Counted from the first letter of the stretch, positions 40,490 through 50,813 are shown. The stretch is 64,000 nt of DNA from Rahnella sikkimica (GCF_002951615.1 NZ_CP019062.1:2728001-2792000); one strand, 5' to 3'. The notes: a model not told the origin generated them from the sequence alone. Made by a program: numbers and translations.

Positions 40490-41788
40490 TCACTTTAATT
40501 GTGAATTTATAAAGTTATTATCGTGTTGAAGTCGTTGAAGCAATTCCCCAGAATACGTAACCTGATCAGGAGGTAAGAAAATTGAGTTTTGCGTTGCATT
40601 ACTGTTTCGTAAAACAATATTAAAATTAGAATTTATTGATACCACATTTTTTATAATATTAAATTTAGAGTAAACAGTCATTACAGCATCACAATTCACA
40701 CCTTCAATTTCATTAAAGTAATTTGGTTTTTTTGGGTTTAACGTATCTGCAAGACTATAAAACACTGACACAGCTGTTTTAGCATTTCCGACATGGATAT
40801 CTTCAACAATGCAGCCTGAAGAGTTATTAATTAGAACCCCTTCGGAAGTTACCGTTCTTCCCAGGTCGGGGATTCTGATATTTCTGATGGTACAATCTTC
40901 ACATAAATTTGTAGCAACCCCACTACCATTCATTGTACCGTCAGTGATTGGCAACTCTTGAGTGGCATTCTCAATAATGCAGTTTGTTGAATTTGCGATA
41001 AACCCAATTGAGTAATATGTTCTTTTCAAATCAGGGCTAATAACATAGAGGTTTCGTGCGGAGCAGTTATGATTAGAAGGCGTTTCGGGGGGAACATCTG
41101 ACCCCATGCCGATCAACTGAGTCCAGCCAACGCCCCATATATTATATGCGTGACAATCCCGTGCATTGACAAAATTAATACCGTACCCGCCCCAACCGTC
41201 ATTTCCATGACTTGAAAATTTAGCCTCTATGGATATGTCATGTATTATTGACTTCTCTGCCTGGAGAAATTCGGGGTTATCTCGAAGGTACTGTCTTTGT
41301 GATGGATTTTTAAATTCAGGATTGTTCGTCGTTTGATTTTTCTTCTGCAAATACCACTGCCTTGCATATGCCTTATTTGCCTCCATACTCGAACCGATAA
41401 CAAAACCACCTCGCCCTTTAATGAATAAAGGGTCTTCAAAGACAATTTTCGTTGATTTTCCGTTGCCATATAGCTCAGTGTTTGAGGATAAATAAACGGG
41501 AAATGACAACTTATAATTTTTAACGGGGTCTGGAATAAAAATTTTTGCCCCCCCGGATTTTTCAGCAAAATCACAGGCTTTCTGAAATGCCTGAGAATCA
41601 TCAGTAACGCCGTCGCCCTTAGCACCAAAATCAAGTACATTTATAGAAGTAATAGTTTTATTCAACGATGAGGAGTAAGCACTTTTTATATAAATAAAGT
41701 AAGCTAAGGTACCCAGCGTTGTGGCCTTAATAAAATGCCTTCTGGCAGGGTCATCACATTTTTCCAGGCCACTATTTCTAAATATCAT
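40490..41788 (-). CDS. Tat-exported right-handed beta-helix protein of the polysaccharide locus
   Basis: Protein of 432 residues with a twin-arginine signal near residue 17 (DPARRHFIKATTLGTLAYF) and then a Pectate_lyase_3-type start, INVLDFGAKGDGVTDD, followed by irregular beta-helix rungs rich in N, I and G. This architecture is found in polysaccharide lyases and epimerases, and E. coli WcaM in the colanic acid operon likewise combines a twin-Arg signal with a beta-helix. It may cut, edit or help assemble the polymer in the periplasm. Catalytic residues cannot be named. AT-rich compared with the flanking chromosome, like its neighbours. It carries a G7 tract (41548-41554) that is in frame. 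Confidence 0.82.
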   Translation of the reverse strand: MIFRNSGLEKCDDPARRHFIKATTLGTLAYFIYIKSAYSSSLNKTITSINVLDFGAKGDGVTDDSQAFQKACDFAEKSGGAKIFIPDPVKNYKLSFPVYLSSNTELYGNGKSTKIVFEDPLFIKGRGGFVIGSSMEANKAYARQWYLQKKNQTTNNPEFKNPSQRQYLRDNPEFLQAEKSIIHDISIEAKFSSHGNDGWGGYGINFVNARDCHAYNIWGVGWTQLIGMGSDVPPETPSNHNCSARNLYVISPDLKRTYYSIGFIANSTNCIIENATQELPITDGTMNGSGVATNLCEDCTIRNIRIPDLGRTVTSEGVLINNSSGCIVEDIHVGNAKTAVSVFYSLADTLNPKKPNYFNEIEGVNCDAVMTVYSKFNIIKNVVSINSNFNIVLRNSNATQNSIFLPPDQVTYSGELLQRLQHDNNFINSQLK

Positions 41789-41814
41789 TCATCACCTCAA
41801 GGGCAGAAATCAGA

Positions 41815-42984
41815 CTACCTCTTCTTATAGATAGCCATTGTAAACAAGAAGAATGGTACACATATCCAGAAAGTAGTGATATCAATAAAAATGCCAGAAA
41901 CAATATAGGCAATAATGAGTGGGAACTTTTCTCTATTGTTTTTATAGACAAAGGTACTCAGAGAGAAAAGAAAAGACAGATAAAGAAGTAGTCCCACGAT
42001 ACCTGTTTCTACTGACAGTGAGAGAAACATGTTATCGGGAATCAAGCCATATTTCTCCGTGGACAACCTGTAACCTACACCTAACAATGGGTTATCACCC
42101 ACAAGACCCAATAACAGTGACCAGGTAGCTAACCGCCCGGAGCTGATATCCTCCTGATTTGCACCTGAAATCCTTGCCCAGAAGGAAATCAAATATTCAT
42201 TGTTCATTCCGAAGATAAAAAACGCCACTACGACAAGAACAATCAGAAATAGCGTAGCTGGTTTTATTTTTCGCTCTAATAAGAAACTTACCAGAAGATA
42301 GACAATAACCGCAACGATCAGACTTCTTGACATTGAAAGATAGATGTTAATAAGAAAACACAATAGCAACCCAAAGAAAATTAATTTATTTTTTCCTATC
42401 CGCTTAAGTTCAATAAATGCAGTGATCCCCAAAAGAAAAACCAGATTACTATAAGCACTTGAATCTTTCGCAACTCCGCCGGCACGGAACACATACCCCA
42501 TTCCCGGGTATTTGTACATTTGAGTTGCGGTAAGTGAGGGATACTGAAATATGAAACCGATAGTAGCTTCTAACGTCACTAATACAAATAAAACAACGAA
42601 AAATATTGTAGCATGTTTATGCTGACTTTCATTAACCCCCCGGCTAAACGCCAGAATCAGAACACCGGGCAGGTACATTTCCAACATTCTAAAATAACGT
42701 AGATAAGCAGAAACATGGTCTGCGGTACCAGGATAATCAAAATAACTGTAGGTAATTCCGAGTAAAACCCACACAACCCAGGCAAAAATGAATAGAAGAA
42801 TATAGAATATTTGGTTGTTTCTTTTCCTCTTAGACAATAAAAATAACAGCACAGAAAATATCATTAAAGGAAATGCAATTTCCAGTCCGGACACATTCCC
42901 TCGTCCAAATGGAATTAACGTTATGATAGCTAACGCAATACAAAAAAATTGTATTGCAAGACTATCTTTATTAATGCGTTGCAT
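41815..42984 (-). CDS. wzy: Wzy-type polysaccharide polymerase (O-antigen ligase family)
   Basis: Membrane protein of 389 residues with about 11 hydrophobic segments and a large periplasmic loop in the second half. The O-antigen-ligase-type pattern is seen around SMSRSLIVAVIVYLLVSF and DNPLLGVGYRLSTEKYGLIPDN (periplasmic loop with Arg and His-less core). It would join lipid-linked repeat units in the periplasm. The family is poorly conserved, so the call rests on topology, that motif and position between flippase, transferase and beta-helix genes. Confidence 0.8.
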   Translation of the reverse strand: MQRINKDSLAIQFFCIALAIITLIPFGRGNVSGLEIAFPLMIFSVLLFLLSKRKRNNQIFYILLFIFAWVVWVLLGITYSYFDYPGTADHVSAYLRYFRMLEMYLPGVLILAFSRGVNESQHKHATIFFVVLFVLVTLEATIGFIFQYPSLTATQMYKYPGMGYVFRAGGVAKDSSAYSNLVFLLGITAFIELKRIGKNKLIFFGLLLCFLINIYLSMSRSLIVAVIVYLLVSFLLERKIKPATLFLIVLVVVAFFIFGMNNEYLISFWARISGANQEDISSGRLATWSLLLGLVGDNPLLGVGYRLSTEKYGLIPDNMFLSLSVETGIVGLLLYLSFLFSLSTFVYKNNREKFPLIIAYIVSGIFIDITTFWICVPFFLFTMAIYKKR

Positions 42985-42999
42985 AAAAAACCTTCATGG

Positions 43000-44099
43000 T
43001 TATCTTAAAATATCTGAATATAAATTCAATTCAGCAAGATATGTTTCTTCAGGAGAAAATCGCTTAATAATAAAATCCTTTGCATTATTTTTTATTGCAG
43101 TATTATCTTTTTTAACAAATTTAAGCTTTTCTGCAAGTTGCTCAATATTTCCTAATTCATACAGATAACCGGTAATATTATCTTTTATTAATTCGGCATT
43201 GCCACCTGAATCTGATGCCAGAACTGGAATTTCGTAGAGTTGAGTCTCAAAAATAACCCTCCCCAGTGGCTCCCGATCGGACGGAACGCATACAAGATTA
43301 ACATCGTTGAGCTGATCACGCACATCCGAAATAAACCCCGTGAACTTGACTCGGTTCTGAAGTTGATGCTCCTGTACATATTGCAACAAGGTTCTGTAAT
43401 ATTCTTTATCTTTTTCAGAACTGCGTGGTTCACCAATAAAGCGAAGTATAATGTCAGGGTCATTCAGCAATGAAAAAGCTTGAAGAACTTCCATTTGATT
43501 TTTCACTTCCGTAATTGCACCCACAACAGCAATAACATAATTATTACTTTTACCTGTGGAATAACCACTGGCTTTTTTTAAAAACTTCAGGTCGAGAGGG
43601 TTATAAATGACTTTTACTTTCGATAACGAATCTGAAACACGGTCAAATGTGTTTTTAACATATTCGGAGTTTGCTAAAACCACAGTAGACAACCGGTAAA
43701 TTACGTTATCGACAACACCATGATTGGATAAATCAATGCCGCACCGTGCTCTGAAAATAGTTTTGCGTCCAAAGACTCTGAAAGAAGGCATTGCAAATAA
43801 ACCATCATAGAATGTATTGCAATGTACAATTGAGTAATGCCTGCTTTTCCATAATGTTTTCAGTGCTAAATTCACCCCCCCAAAAGCCTGGAGTTTAGAG
43901 GTTTACTGTCTATATAAAATATGACTTTCTCATCTACCCCAGACATTAATAATTCTTTTTTGTATTTATCATTTCTTTTATCAATTAGAATATTAAAGTC
44001 TACTTTTTTATTTATTTTTTCTAATAATGCAATAAGACTTCTCTGGCCGCCCGCAACGTCATGGCAAGTATCTACGTACAAGACTTTCTCTTTTTTCAT
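43000..44099 (-). pseudogene. Glycosyltransferase family 4, frameshifted in a G7 tract
   Basis: The 5' part, from ATG at 44099 (MKKEKVLYVDTCHDVAGGQRSL), carries the GT-B N-terminal motif and stops at 43872 after SRLLGG. The 3' part (43875 to 43000) continues with VNLALKTLWKSRHYSIVHCN and holds the GT4 donor domain: YVIAVVGAITEVKNQMEVLQAF, LRFIGEP and REPLGRVIFETQLYEIPVLASDSGG. One more G in the tract 43875-43881 joins the two into about 366 residues, as expected for GT4. The donor and acceptor are unknown. It may be phase-variable, broken or misread. Confidence 0.85.
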
Positions 44100-44121
44100 G
44101 GTAATTTCTCTTACTGAAAAT

Positions 44122-45236
44122 TCACTTAAAGGTTAAATCAGCGAGTTTTGACCAAGTGAATTTCTTCACTTCATCCATGCAGTTATTACTAAACCGGATA
44201 AGCGTCTCTCTCTCCTGGTAGAGTTTGAGTATTGCATGTGATATTGCTTCGATATTCTCAGTAACCACTAATCCTGTTGTGTTGTTTTTCACTACCTCAC
44301 TGATGGCTCCGACATCAGTGGCAATAGAAGGGACACCATGTTTTGCTGCTTCAAGAAAAACGAGGCCAAACCCTTCAATCTTCTTATTACTGTGTCTGGC
44401 TGCAAGAACAAAAACCTTGCTGTCCCGGTAGACTTCGGTTAATTCTCTGTCATCTACGCCAGAGCGTATTGTTAGGGTAACCTTTTTATCTTCTGCCAGT
44501 TTCCTCATTTCATCTTTGTATTCATCACTGCCGTTACCGACGATGGTGTAAATTATTTTTTCCCTGATGTCGTCGGGGAGCAGACCTAAAGCACTTATCA
44601 CATAATCATACCCCTTGCGGCTGTCTAATCTTCCCACAGTTAATATCTTGAAAACATCAGAATTCACGTCTCTGATATAGTCATCATTACTGATGTATAT
44701 ATCCTGCGTTACCCCAAGATAAGTCACTACTACCGGAATACTTTTCGGAATCCTATGATTCTCCAGGAGAATGCGTTTTGTATAATGACTGTTCGTGAAA
44801 ATAGATAACACATCAGAAAACAGATCAAGTGACTTTGCAAAAATCGCCGCTTTACCATTTTTTAAATTCAACACTTCACTCCCATGAAGCATGAGATTAA
44901 ACTTAATCTTTTTCCTTAATCTGAATTTATTAACAAATTGAATGGCAACCCAAAATGGCCAGTCGGCAACCAGAACAAAATCATATTGTTCGAAATCAAT
45001 TGACCGTACTTTTTTAATTAACTTAGGAAGATGCCAATATTTAAATTGCCCACCGGAAAAGAGATTAAGTGTTACACCCTGACTGAATTCATGTCCTTTC
45101 AGCGTGGCGTCATATTCCGGTGCGACGAGCGTAACAGAACAAGTGTCTTTAATAACATTAATGACCTCTTCACAGTACCTTCCTATCCCCCCTTGAAGGG
45201 ATAAAATTCATTGGTCAGTATTAAAATTTTTCTCAC
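44122..45236 (-). pseudogene. Glycosyltransferase family 4, frameshifted in a G6 tract
   Basis: The start is a GTG at 45236 overlapping the flippase TGA (GTGA). The first 17 codons (MRKILILTNEFYPFKGG) end at a TAG just after the G6 at 45187-45192. With one more G the reading continues as KGGIGRYCEEVINV, the classic GT4 acceptor-side motif, and stays open to 44122. The 3' part contains MLHGSEVLNLKNGK, ILTVGRLDSRKGYDYVISAL and EGFGLVFLEAAKHGVPSIATDVG. Repaired length is about 371 residues. The donor is unknown. This is the fourth gene of the operon with the same kind of lesion. Confidence 0.85.
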
Positions 45237-46696
45237 GGTATGTTACCTGCCATTTTTCTTTTATTGATTTTTCCTTTGATATAAGCGCGTACTTCACTCA
45301 GTGCGTTGACCTTCAGAATAGTGCAAGAAATAAGGTAAACAATCCCTCCGGTGAACACTTTTGCGACCATATCAATAAGACCGTTGTCTATTTTTATATA
45401 AAACGTTGCAAAAAACATCACTGCCGTTGCTATAAATATCGGAAGCATATCTTTGAGTTGACGCAAGGAACCGTAGCCAAATATCTTCCCTGGGTAATAC
45501 GAATTAATAAAAAAGTATAAAATGGAGATGACAAAATTACTGATTACCATTGCCTCCATGCCAAAGGGAGCCGAAATAATCAGTCCCAAAACAGTCAGAG
45601 GAAGTTTGATAAGGTCTATTTTTAAATATAAATCTGAACGACCTATTGCATTGAGAAGGTTTGCATTAATTGCACCCAGCGGAATGATCATTCTTGAAAG
45701 AGCCAGCCACTGAATGACGTAAACCGAAGGGAGCCATTTTTCTGTGAGAAAAACCCTGACGAAAGGCTCCGCAATTACAACCAATCCGACCATGCAGGGT
45801 AAGACAATAAATGCGGTCATGTCTAAGCTCTTCTTATAAATTTGCATCAGCCGGGGCCGGTCATCTTGTGCTGCGGCCATGACAGGAAATAGGACGCCCT
45901 GTAGCACATTGAACAAATTCACCGATAACAGATCGGGAAGGTTTCTACCTTGTGCGTAAAACCCTACCTCTTTGCTGGAAAAAAGGCGGCCAATCAAAAT
46001 CGAGTAAGAATTATCAGATAACACCCCGGTCAGGCTGGCCAGAAATACCTTCGACCCAAAATTGAAAAGCTCTTTTGTTCTTGAGAATGAAAAAACTAAC
46101 TTTGGCCTCCATTTTGAAACAATGAACATAAGTATGGTAACAATTGCGGAATAACTGATCGCCTGATAGACAAGTGCCAAAACACCATACCCGGCATATG
46201 CCAGATATATTGCCAATACTCCGCTAACCAACACAGCCCAAAAGTTTACTAATGTTTTTAACCTGAAATTAAGTTCAATACTTAATTTTGCAATTTGTAC
46301 CACGCTTAATGACTTGATGACGATACTGATAGAAATTAATCTGATTACTTCAATCAATCTGTTATCTTTATAAAAGCCTGCTATTTCCGGTGCGGAATAG
46401 TAAAGCAACACATAAATAACCACACTCAGCGCAAGATTAATATAGAACACCGTTGAGTAATCTGTCTCAGAGCGATCTTTTTTTTGTATCAATGCCTGTG
46501 AAAAGCCACCATTAATAATGACATCAGAGAGAACCAGAAAGACGGCGACCATGCCAACAAGACCATACTCTGCCGGAGTAATCATTCTGGCGATCATTAT
46601 CCGAATAATAAACTGGCCACCCTGAACCATAAACCGTTCTATCGCATTCCAGATTAGCCCTGATATAGTGCGTTCTTTTAATGTTCTGCTTGTCAT
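45233..46696 (-). CDS. wzx: Wzx-type polysaccharide flippase (MOP superfamily)
   Basis: Inner-membrane protein of 487 residues with about 14 hydrophobic segments, of the WzxC-like polysaccharide-export branch. The N-terminus has GLIWNAIERFMVQGGQFIIRIMIARMITPAEYGLVGM, then NGGFSQALIQKKDRSETDYSTVF, typical of lipopolysaccharide biosynthesis flippases. It would turn the lipid-linked repeat unit to the periplasmic face. The gene follows wzc and overlaps the next transferase gene. Confidence 0.88.
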   Translation of the reverse strand: MTSRTLKERTISGLIWNAIERFMVQGGQFIIRIMIARMITPAEYGLVGMVAVFLVLSDVIINGGFSQALIQKKDRSETDYSTVFYINLALSVVIYVLLYYSAPEIAGFYKDNRLIEVIRLISISIVIKSLSVVQIAKLSIELNFRLKTLVNFWAVLVSGVLAIYLAYAGYGVLALVYQAISYSAIVTILMFIVSKWRPKLVFSFSRTKELFNFGSKVFLASLTGVLSDNSYSILIGRLFSSKEVGFYAQGRNLPDLLSVNLFNVLQGVLFPVMAAAQDDRPRLMQIYKKSLDMTAFIVLPCMVGLVVIAEPFVRVFLTEKWLPSVYVIQWLALSRMIIPLGAINANLLNAIGRSDLYLKIDLIKLPLTVLGLIISAPFGMEAMVISNFVISILYFFINSYYPGKIFGYGSLRQLKDMLPIFIATAVMFFATFYIKIDNGLIDMVAKVFTGGIVYLISCTILKVNALSEVRAYIKGKINKRKMAGNIP

Positions 46697-46754
46697 ATTG
46701 ATATTCTAATTTCTTTATAAGTTAAATGGGTTTTCGTCGTCCATGACGTTTTTC

Positions 46755-48926
46755 TCATTTATTATCAGAATATGCATAACCATAGTGACTGTAGCCGTAG
46801 CCATAATAGCTACTGGCTTTCTTGACCACACTATTGAGTATGCAGCCTTTCACCAGGACGCCGCTTTGCTCGAAGCGCCGAATACTCACTTCCACTTCTT
46901 TGACGGTATTCATTTCAAATCGTGCAACCAACAATGTGGTTCCTACATAGCGGCCAATAATAGCGGCATCTGTCACAGCCAGAATCGGCGGAGTATCGAT
47001 AATGACCAGATCGTAATTTTTAGCCGCCCAGTTAACCAGTTTTCCGAACCGTTCATGCATAAGTAACTCTGCCGGATTAGGTGGCAATTCACCACGAGAA
47101 ATAAAATCAATCCCGATTGATGAAATATTCTTAACCACTAACTCAGGTTCTGCCCTTCCCGATAAAATATCGGATAGCCCGTTCTCTGGCCCCATTTTAA
47201 ATAATTTATGTGAGTACCCTCTGCGCATATCCGCATCAACAAACAGCACCCGTTTATGGGTTTGAGAAATAACAGCGGCGAGGTTACTGCTGATAAAGGT
47301 TTTCCCTGCACTTTGGCTGGGACCAGAAATCATCAGTACATTATTTTTGGCTTCCATCATGGCGAAGTGAAGACTGGTTCGCAGGCTCCGAATAGCTTCT
47401 ATTGCCATGTCGGCAGAGTTTTCGACCGCCAGGAAGTTCGTGTCGCTGTCTTTTTTCTTTTTACTGTTTGCCCGGTTTTTGCCCGGTTTACTTTTCTTAC
47501 TCAACCATTCAGAAAGAGGAATACTGGCGTAGACGTTGATCCCCTGCTCTTCCAGTTGTTCCGGGGAATCGATTCCTTTACGCAGGAATACCCGCAGCAA
47601 AACAAGCCCGATGGAAATGAATCCCCCCAGAATTATCCCCACCAGCACGACCAGCACTTTTTTAGGTTTAACCGGTTTTGGCTCAGTGACCGCCGGGTCG
47701 ATGATGCGCACGTTCCCGATAGCACTGGATTTCGCAATACTCAGTTCCTGTTGCCGGTTTAGCAATTGCATGTAGATAGCGCGATTAGATTCAGCGTCAC
47801 GGCTCAGTCTGGCCACTTCCTGCTGTGTACCCGGCATTGCAGAAACCGTCTTATTCAGCCGGTTTCTTTCCTGAAGCAACGTTTGCCGTTTTTCCAGCAG
47901 GGCCTTATAAGTCGGGTGATCCTTGGTATAAAGCTGAGAAATTTCCGCTTCACGGAACGTGAGTTCATTAAGCTGGCTTTCAACGTTCACTATCTGATCA
48001 AGTACAGATTTAGCTTCAAGCGACAAATCCACCGAATCTTTTTGCCGGCGATACGCATTCAGTTTGTCTTCTGACGTATTCAGGTCCGAGCGTACCTGTG
48101 GAAGTTGCTGATTGAGAAAATCCAGGCTTTTGGCGTCCTGGGCGGCCTGCCGTGCGATATTCTGATCCAGATAATTTTGGCTGATACTGTTCAATATAGC
48201 GGCAGTGAGTGGCCCATTATCACCGTTAAGTGTCAGGTTTAAAATTCCGGTATCTTTACCCTGATCGATAACATTGAAATCATCGAGTAAATCATTGATA
48301 GCATTCAGCTTCGTCAGGTAATAGACAGTAAACCGCGTTCCCGGCTGCGCCTGAATATCATTGACCATCAGGGAAATGCCTTTTTCATTAAGCAATTCCC
48401 CGACAACGCCTTTCAGCTCAAAGTCATCGCTTTCAACCAGATAGTGGTTTTTATCCACCACCTTGACCACTATTTTGGGCACATCACTGCCATCCTGTGG
48501 CAGGTACAAACGCGTGACCGTCATGTTGCCCGGCACTTCACCGGTCAGCCTCGCCCAGCCACGTCCAAAAATCGGGAAGTATTTCTGCTTTACTACAGCC
48601 TGTAAGTTCAGGTCTTCGACCGTTTTTCCCAAAATCATCCGCGACTGTAAAAGTGCGATTTCAGGCGCAGACTGCGGCTGGGCATCTGGTAGCACCTGGC
48701 TCAGGCTTTCCAGAATGGCATTGCCCTGTTTTTGTTCCACCTGAATCAATGCATCAGCCTGATAAATGGGCGTCGCAAAAAGTGCGTAGATGACAGCTAG
48801 CACGGTAAAAAGAGCCGTTAAGCTGATAATGAGTTTGCGGTGATCGATGAGTTCACCGATCAAACGGCCTAAATCTATTTCATCTGAATCTGGCGAAGAG
48901 GGTGTTTTAGAGATTACTGGTGACAT
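46755..48926 (-). CDS. wzc: Tyrosine-protein kinase / chain-length co-polymerase Wzc
   Basis: PCP-2a protein of 723 residues. The N-terminal Wzz domain has a membrane helix near residue 35 (LIISLTALFTVLAVIYALFA), followed by a long periplasmic coiled-coil region and a second helix near residue 440. The cytoplasmic BY-kinase has Walker A in SGPSQSAGKTFISSN, Walker A' FVDADMRRGYS and Walker B LVIIDTPPI. The C-terminal tail is a Tyr cluster (SSYYGYGYSHYGYAYSD) for autophosphorylation. It works with Wzb and Wza in polymer length control and export. Confidence 0.95.
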   Translation of the reverse strand: MSPVISKTPSSPDSDEIDLGRLIGELIDHRKLIISLTALFTVLAVIYALFATPIYQADALIQVEQKQGNAILESLSQVLPDAQPQSAPEIALLQSRMILGKTVEDLNLQAVVKQKYFPIFGRGWARLTGEVPGNMTVTRLYLPQDGSDVPKIVVKVVDKNHYLVESDDFELKGVVGELLNEKGISLMVNDIQAQPGTRFTVYYLTKLNAINDLLDDFNVIDQGKDTGILNLTLNGDNGPLTAAILNSISQNYLDQNIARQAAQDAKSLDFLNQQLPQVRSDLNTSEDKLNAYRRQKDSVDLSLEAKSVLDQIVNVESQLNELTFREAEISQLYTKDHPTYKALLEKRQTLLQERNRLNKTVSAMPGTQQEVARLSRDAESNRAIYMQLLNRQQELSIAKSSAIGNVRIIDPAVTEPKPVKPKKVLVVLVGIILGGFISIGLVLLRVFLRKGIDSPEQLEEQGINVYASIPLSEWLSKKSKPGKNRANSKKKKDSDTNFLAVENSADMAIEAIRSLRTSLHFAMMEAKNNVLMISGPSQSAGKTFISSNLAAVISQTHKRVLFVDADMRRGYSHKLFKMGPENGLSDILSGRAEPELVVKNISSIGIDFISRGELPPNPAELLMHERFGKLVNWAAKNYDLVIIDTPPILAVTDAAIIGRYVGTTLLVARFEMNTVKEVEVSIRRFEQSGVLVKGCILNSVVKKASSYYGYGYSHYGYAYSDNK

Positions 48927-48946
48927 GCGATGGTTTCCCTGATGGA

Positions 48947-49381
48947 TTATCCGTTCAGTTTCAGTAACCAGGACCGGCAGGCCTGATCAATTAACCGGTA
49001 AACAGATTCAAAGGCTTCCTGACTTTTGCGGTAGGGATCGGGAATTTCTCTTTTTCCCACCCAATGACCCAGCAACATGATTTTGCCGCGCGCCTCCGGA
49101 GAGAAGCGGCTTATCTGCTCCTGATGAGATTTTTCCATCACCAGAATGAGGTCATACTGACGCCCTAGCGCAGAGGTAAATTGTGTTGCCCGGTGGCCAT
49201 CAAGCACCAGATTGTGCTTTTGAGCCACAGCGACGGCAGAGGGATCGGCGGGGTTATCCACCAGCGCCGACACACCCGCCGAATCAATTTTCCTGTCAGG
49301 TAATATCTGCCTTAACAATCTCTCCGCAATGGGAGAGCGGCAAATATTGCCCGTGCAGACAATCAAAATAGAATCAAACAT
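48947..49381 (-). CDS. wzb: Low-molecular-weight protein-tyrosine phosphatase Wzb
   Basis: Dephosphorylates Wzc. 144 residues from ATG at 49381 ([23 protein letters not shown]), a start that overlaps the wza stop as TAATG; the frame from 49393 adds four codons without support. The CX5R loop CTGNICRS is at the N-terminus and the general-acid Asp in IPDPYRKSQEAFESVY near residue 115. Confidence 0.95.
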   Translation of the reverse strand: MFDSILIVCTGNICRSPIAERLLRQILPDRKIDSAGVSALVDNPADPSAVAVAQKHNLVLDGHRATQFTSALGRQYDLILVMEKSHQEQISRFSPEARGKIMLLGHWVGKREIPDPYRKSQEAFESVYRLIDQACRSWLLKLNG

Positions 49382-50520
49382 TATGGATTCCACTGCCGTA
49401 CAAACCGGCCAGCTTCAACCATGTCATGTACGCCCGTAATGGTCGGCACGATCTGCGAAATCACACGGTTCCAGCGTACGATCGGCGCTGTCGTCACGTA
49501 GACAATGTCATAAGGCTGCAACTGGAATTCCGTGCTCATCACCATCGAAGACGCATCTTTCGCATTCAGCTGGTAGATGTTGGCGATTTTCCCTTTGTTG
49601 CTTCCCTTGAGGGGGCGGATCACAAATATCCCGGAGGCATCGGCCATGCTTTGCGAAATGCCCTCGGCGTTGCCCAATGCCTCGGCCAGCGTCATGCCAC
49701 TGCGATCCATTTTGAGCGTGCTCTGTTTACCCACTTCGCCCATCACAAACACTTTCAGGTTATCGTTGCGCGGGACAAAAAGAATATCGCCGGGATACAG
49801 CAACCGGTTCTGTGTCAGATCGCCTTTTTGCATCAGCGCGTGAAGTGAAATCGCGGTGTCCTGGCCGTTATGATTGAGCACCACGTTTCGCCAGTCCGCA
49901 TCGGGCGCTAAACCGCCTGCGGCGTTGATCGCATCAATAACAGTCAAAGGAATATTGGTAATGGGCTGCTGGCCGGACTTGACCACCTCACCGGTTGTAT
50001 ACACTTTCTGAGAACGGAAGGCGGCGATGCTGACGTCAACCTGCGGACTCTCGATATAGGTCGCCAGCTTGCTGCTGATGTCCTGACGTACCTGGCTGAC
50101 CGTTTTTCCGGTGACCTTCAATTTGCCGATATAAGGATAGAAAATCGTGCCATCGGAATTGACCCAGTTGCCCGTATCACTCGCGCTGCGATATTGACCC
50201 GCGGGCGTCGTCAGTTCCGGGTGATCCCAAACGGTGACCATTAATACGTCGCCAACACCAATGCGGTATTCATAATTTTTTAACTGCTGATCTAATTGCG
50301 GATTAGGACGCGCCATGACCGATTCCGGCCGTAAATTGTCCACCAGTGTGGGTGTCAGAGGATAAATATTGACGAGTTTATCAATATTGTAATTGCTATC
50401 AGGCTGTTCTACGACGTTCTTACCCACTGTGTTCAAACTCTGTCCCGGAATCACAGTGCAACCGCTTAATAAGCCGAACGCAGATATCATTATCGAAATA
50501 TTAAAAAAGCTATTTTTCAT
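49381..50520 (-). CDS. wza: Outer-membrane polysaccharide export lipoprotein Wza
   Basis: Octameric export channel, 379 residues, with a lipobox LLSGCT near residue 21. The poly_export domain starts near [19 protein letters not shown] and is followed by SLBB repeats ([17 protein letters not shown] and [18 protein letters not shown]). The C-terminal amphipathic helix [20 protein letters not shown] would form the outer-membrane barrel. It is preceded by about 290 nt with a hairpin next to wbaP, so it may have its own promoter as well as read-through from wbaP. Confidence 0.95.
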   Translation of the reverse strand: MKNSFFNISIMISAFGLLSGCTVIPGQSLNTVGKNVVEQPDSNYNIDKLVNIYPLTPTLVDNLRPESVMARPNPQLDQQLKNYEYRIGVGDVLMVTVWDHPELTTPAGQYRSASDTGNWVNSDGTIFYPYIGKLKVTGKTVSQVRQDISSKLATYIESPQVDVSIAAFRSQKVYTTGEVVKSGQQPITNIPLTVIDAINAAGGLAPDADWRNVVLNHNGQDTAISLHALMQKGDLTQNRLLYPGDILFVPRNDNLKVFVMGEVGKQSTLKMDRSGMTLAEALGNAEGISQSMADASGIFVIRPLKGSNKGKIANIYQLNAKDASSMVMSTEFQLQPYDIVYVTTAPIVRWNRVISQIVPTITGVHDMVEAGRFVRQWNP

Positions 50521-50770
50521 TATCTCACATCATCTTTAGTTCAGGTTTAATATCTGCCTCTCAACGAGACTTCCTCTTTCAATCGTGTCATTACGATTGC
50601 TCATTTCTGTGCGTAGATATTAAAAAACTATAAAAACACTTTCATATCAGTGATTTTCACGCAGGGCTGTTATCGTGCAGAAAACAATCTATGAAAGGTT
50701 AAGTTATCAAAGGGGGAGTATTTATATAAATTTGTCTAATGAGTTTCAGTAACCACCAGTGGCATCAAAT

Positions 50771-50797
50771 AAACCAGCGGCGTTACCGCTGGTTTTT
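50771..50797. terminator. Hairpin between wbaP and wza
   Basis: Perfect 10-bp stem AAACCAGCGG / CCGCTGGTTT with a 5-nt loop, 19 nt after the wbaP stop. The T-rich end is stronger on the plus strand (TTTTTAT) than on the minus strand (TTTATTT). It would reduce transcription into wza unless an RfaH-modified polymerase reads through. Confidence 0.65.
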
Positions 50798-50813
50798 ATA
50801 AAAATTAAAAAAA

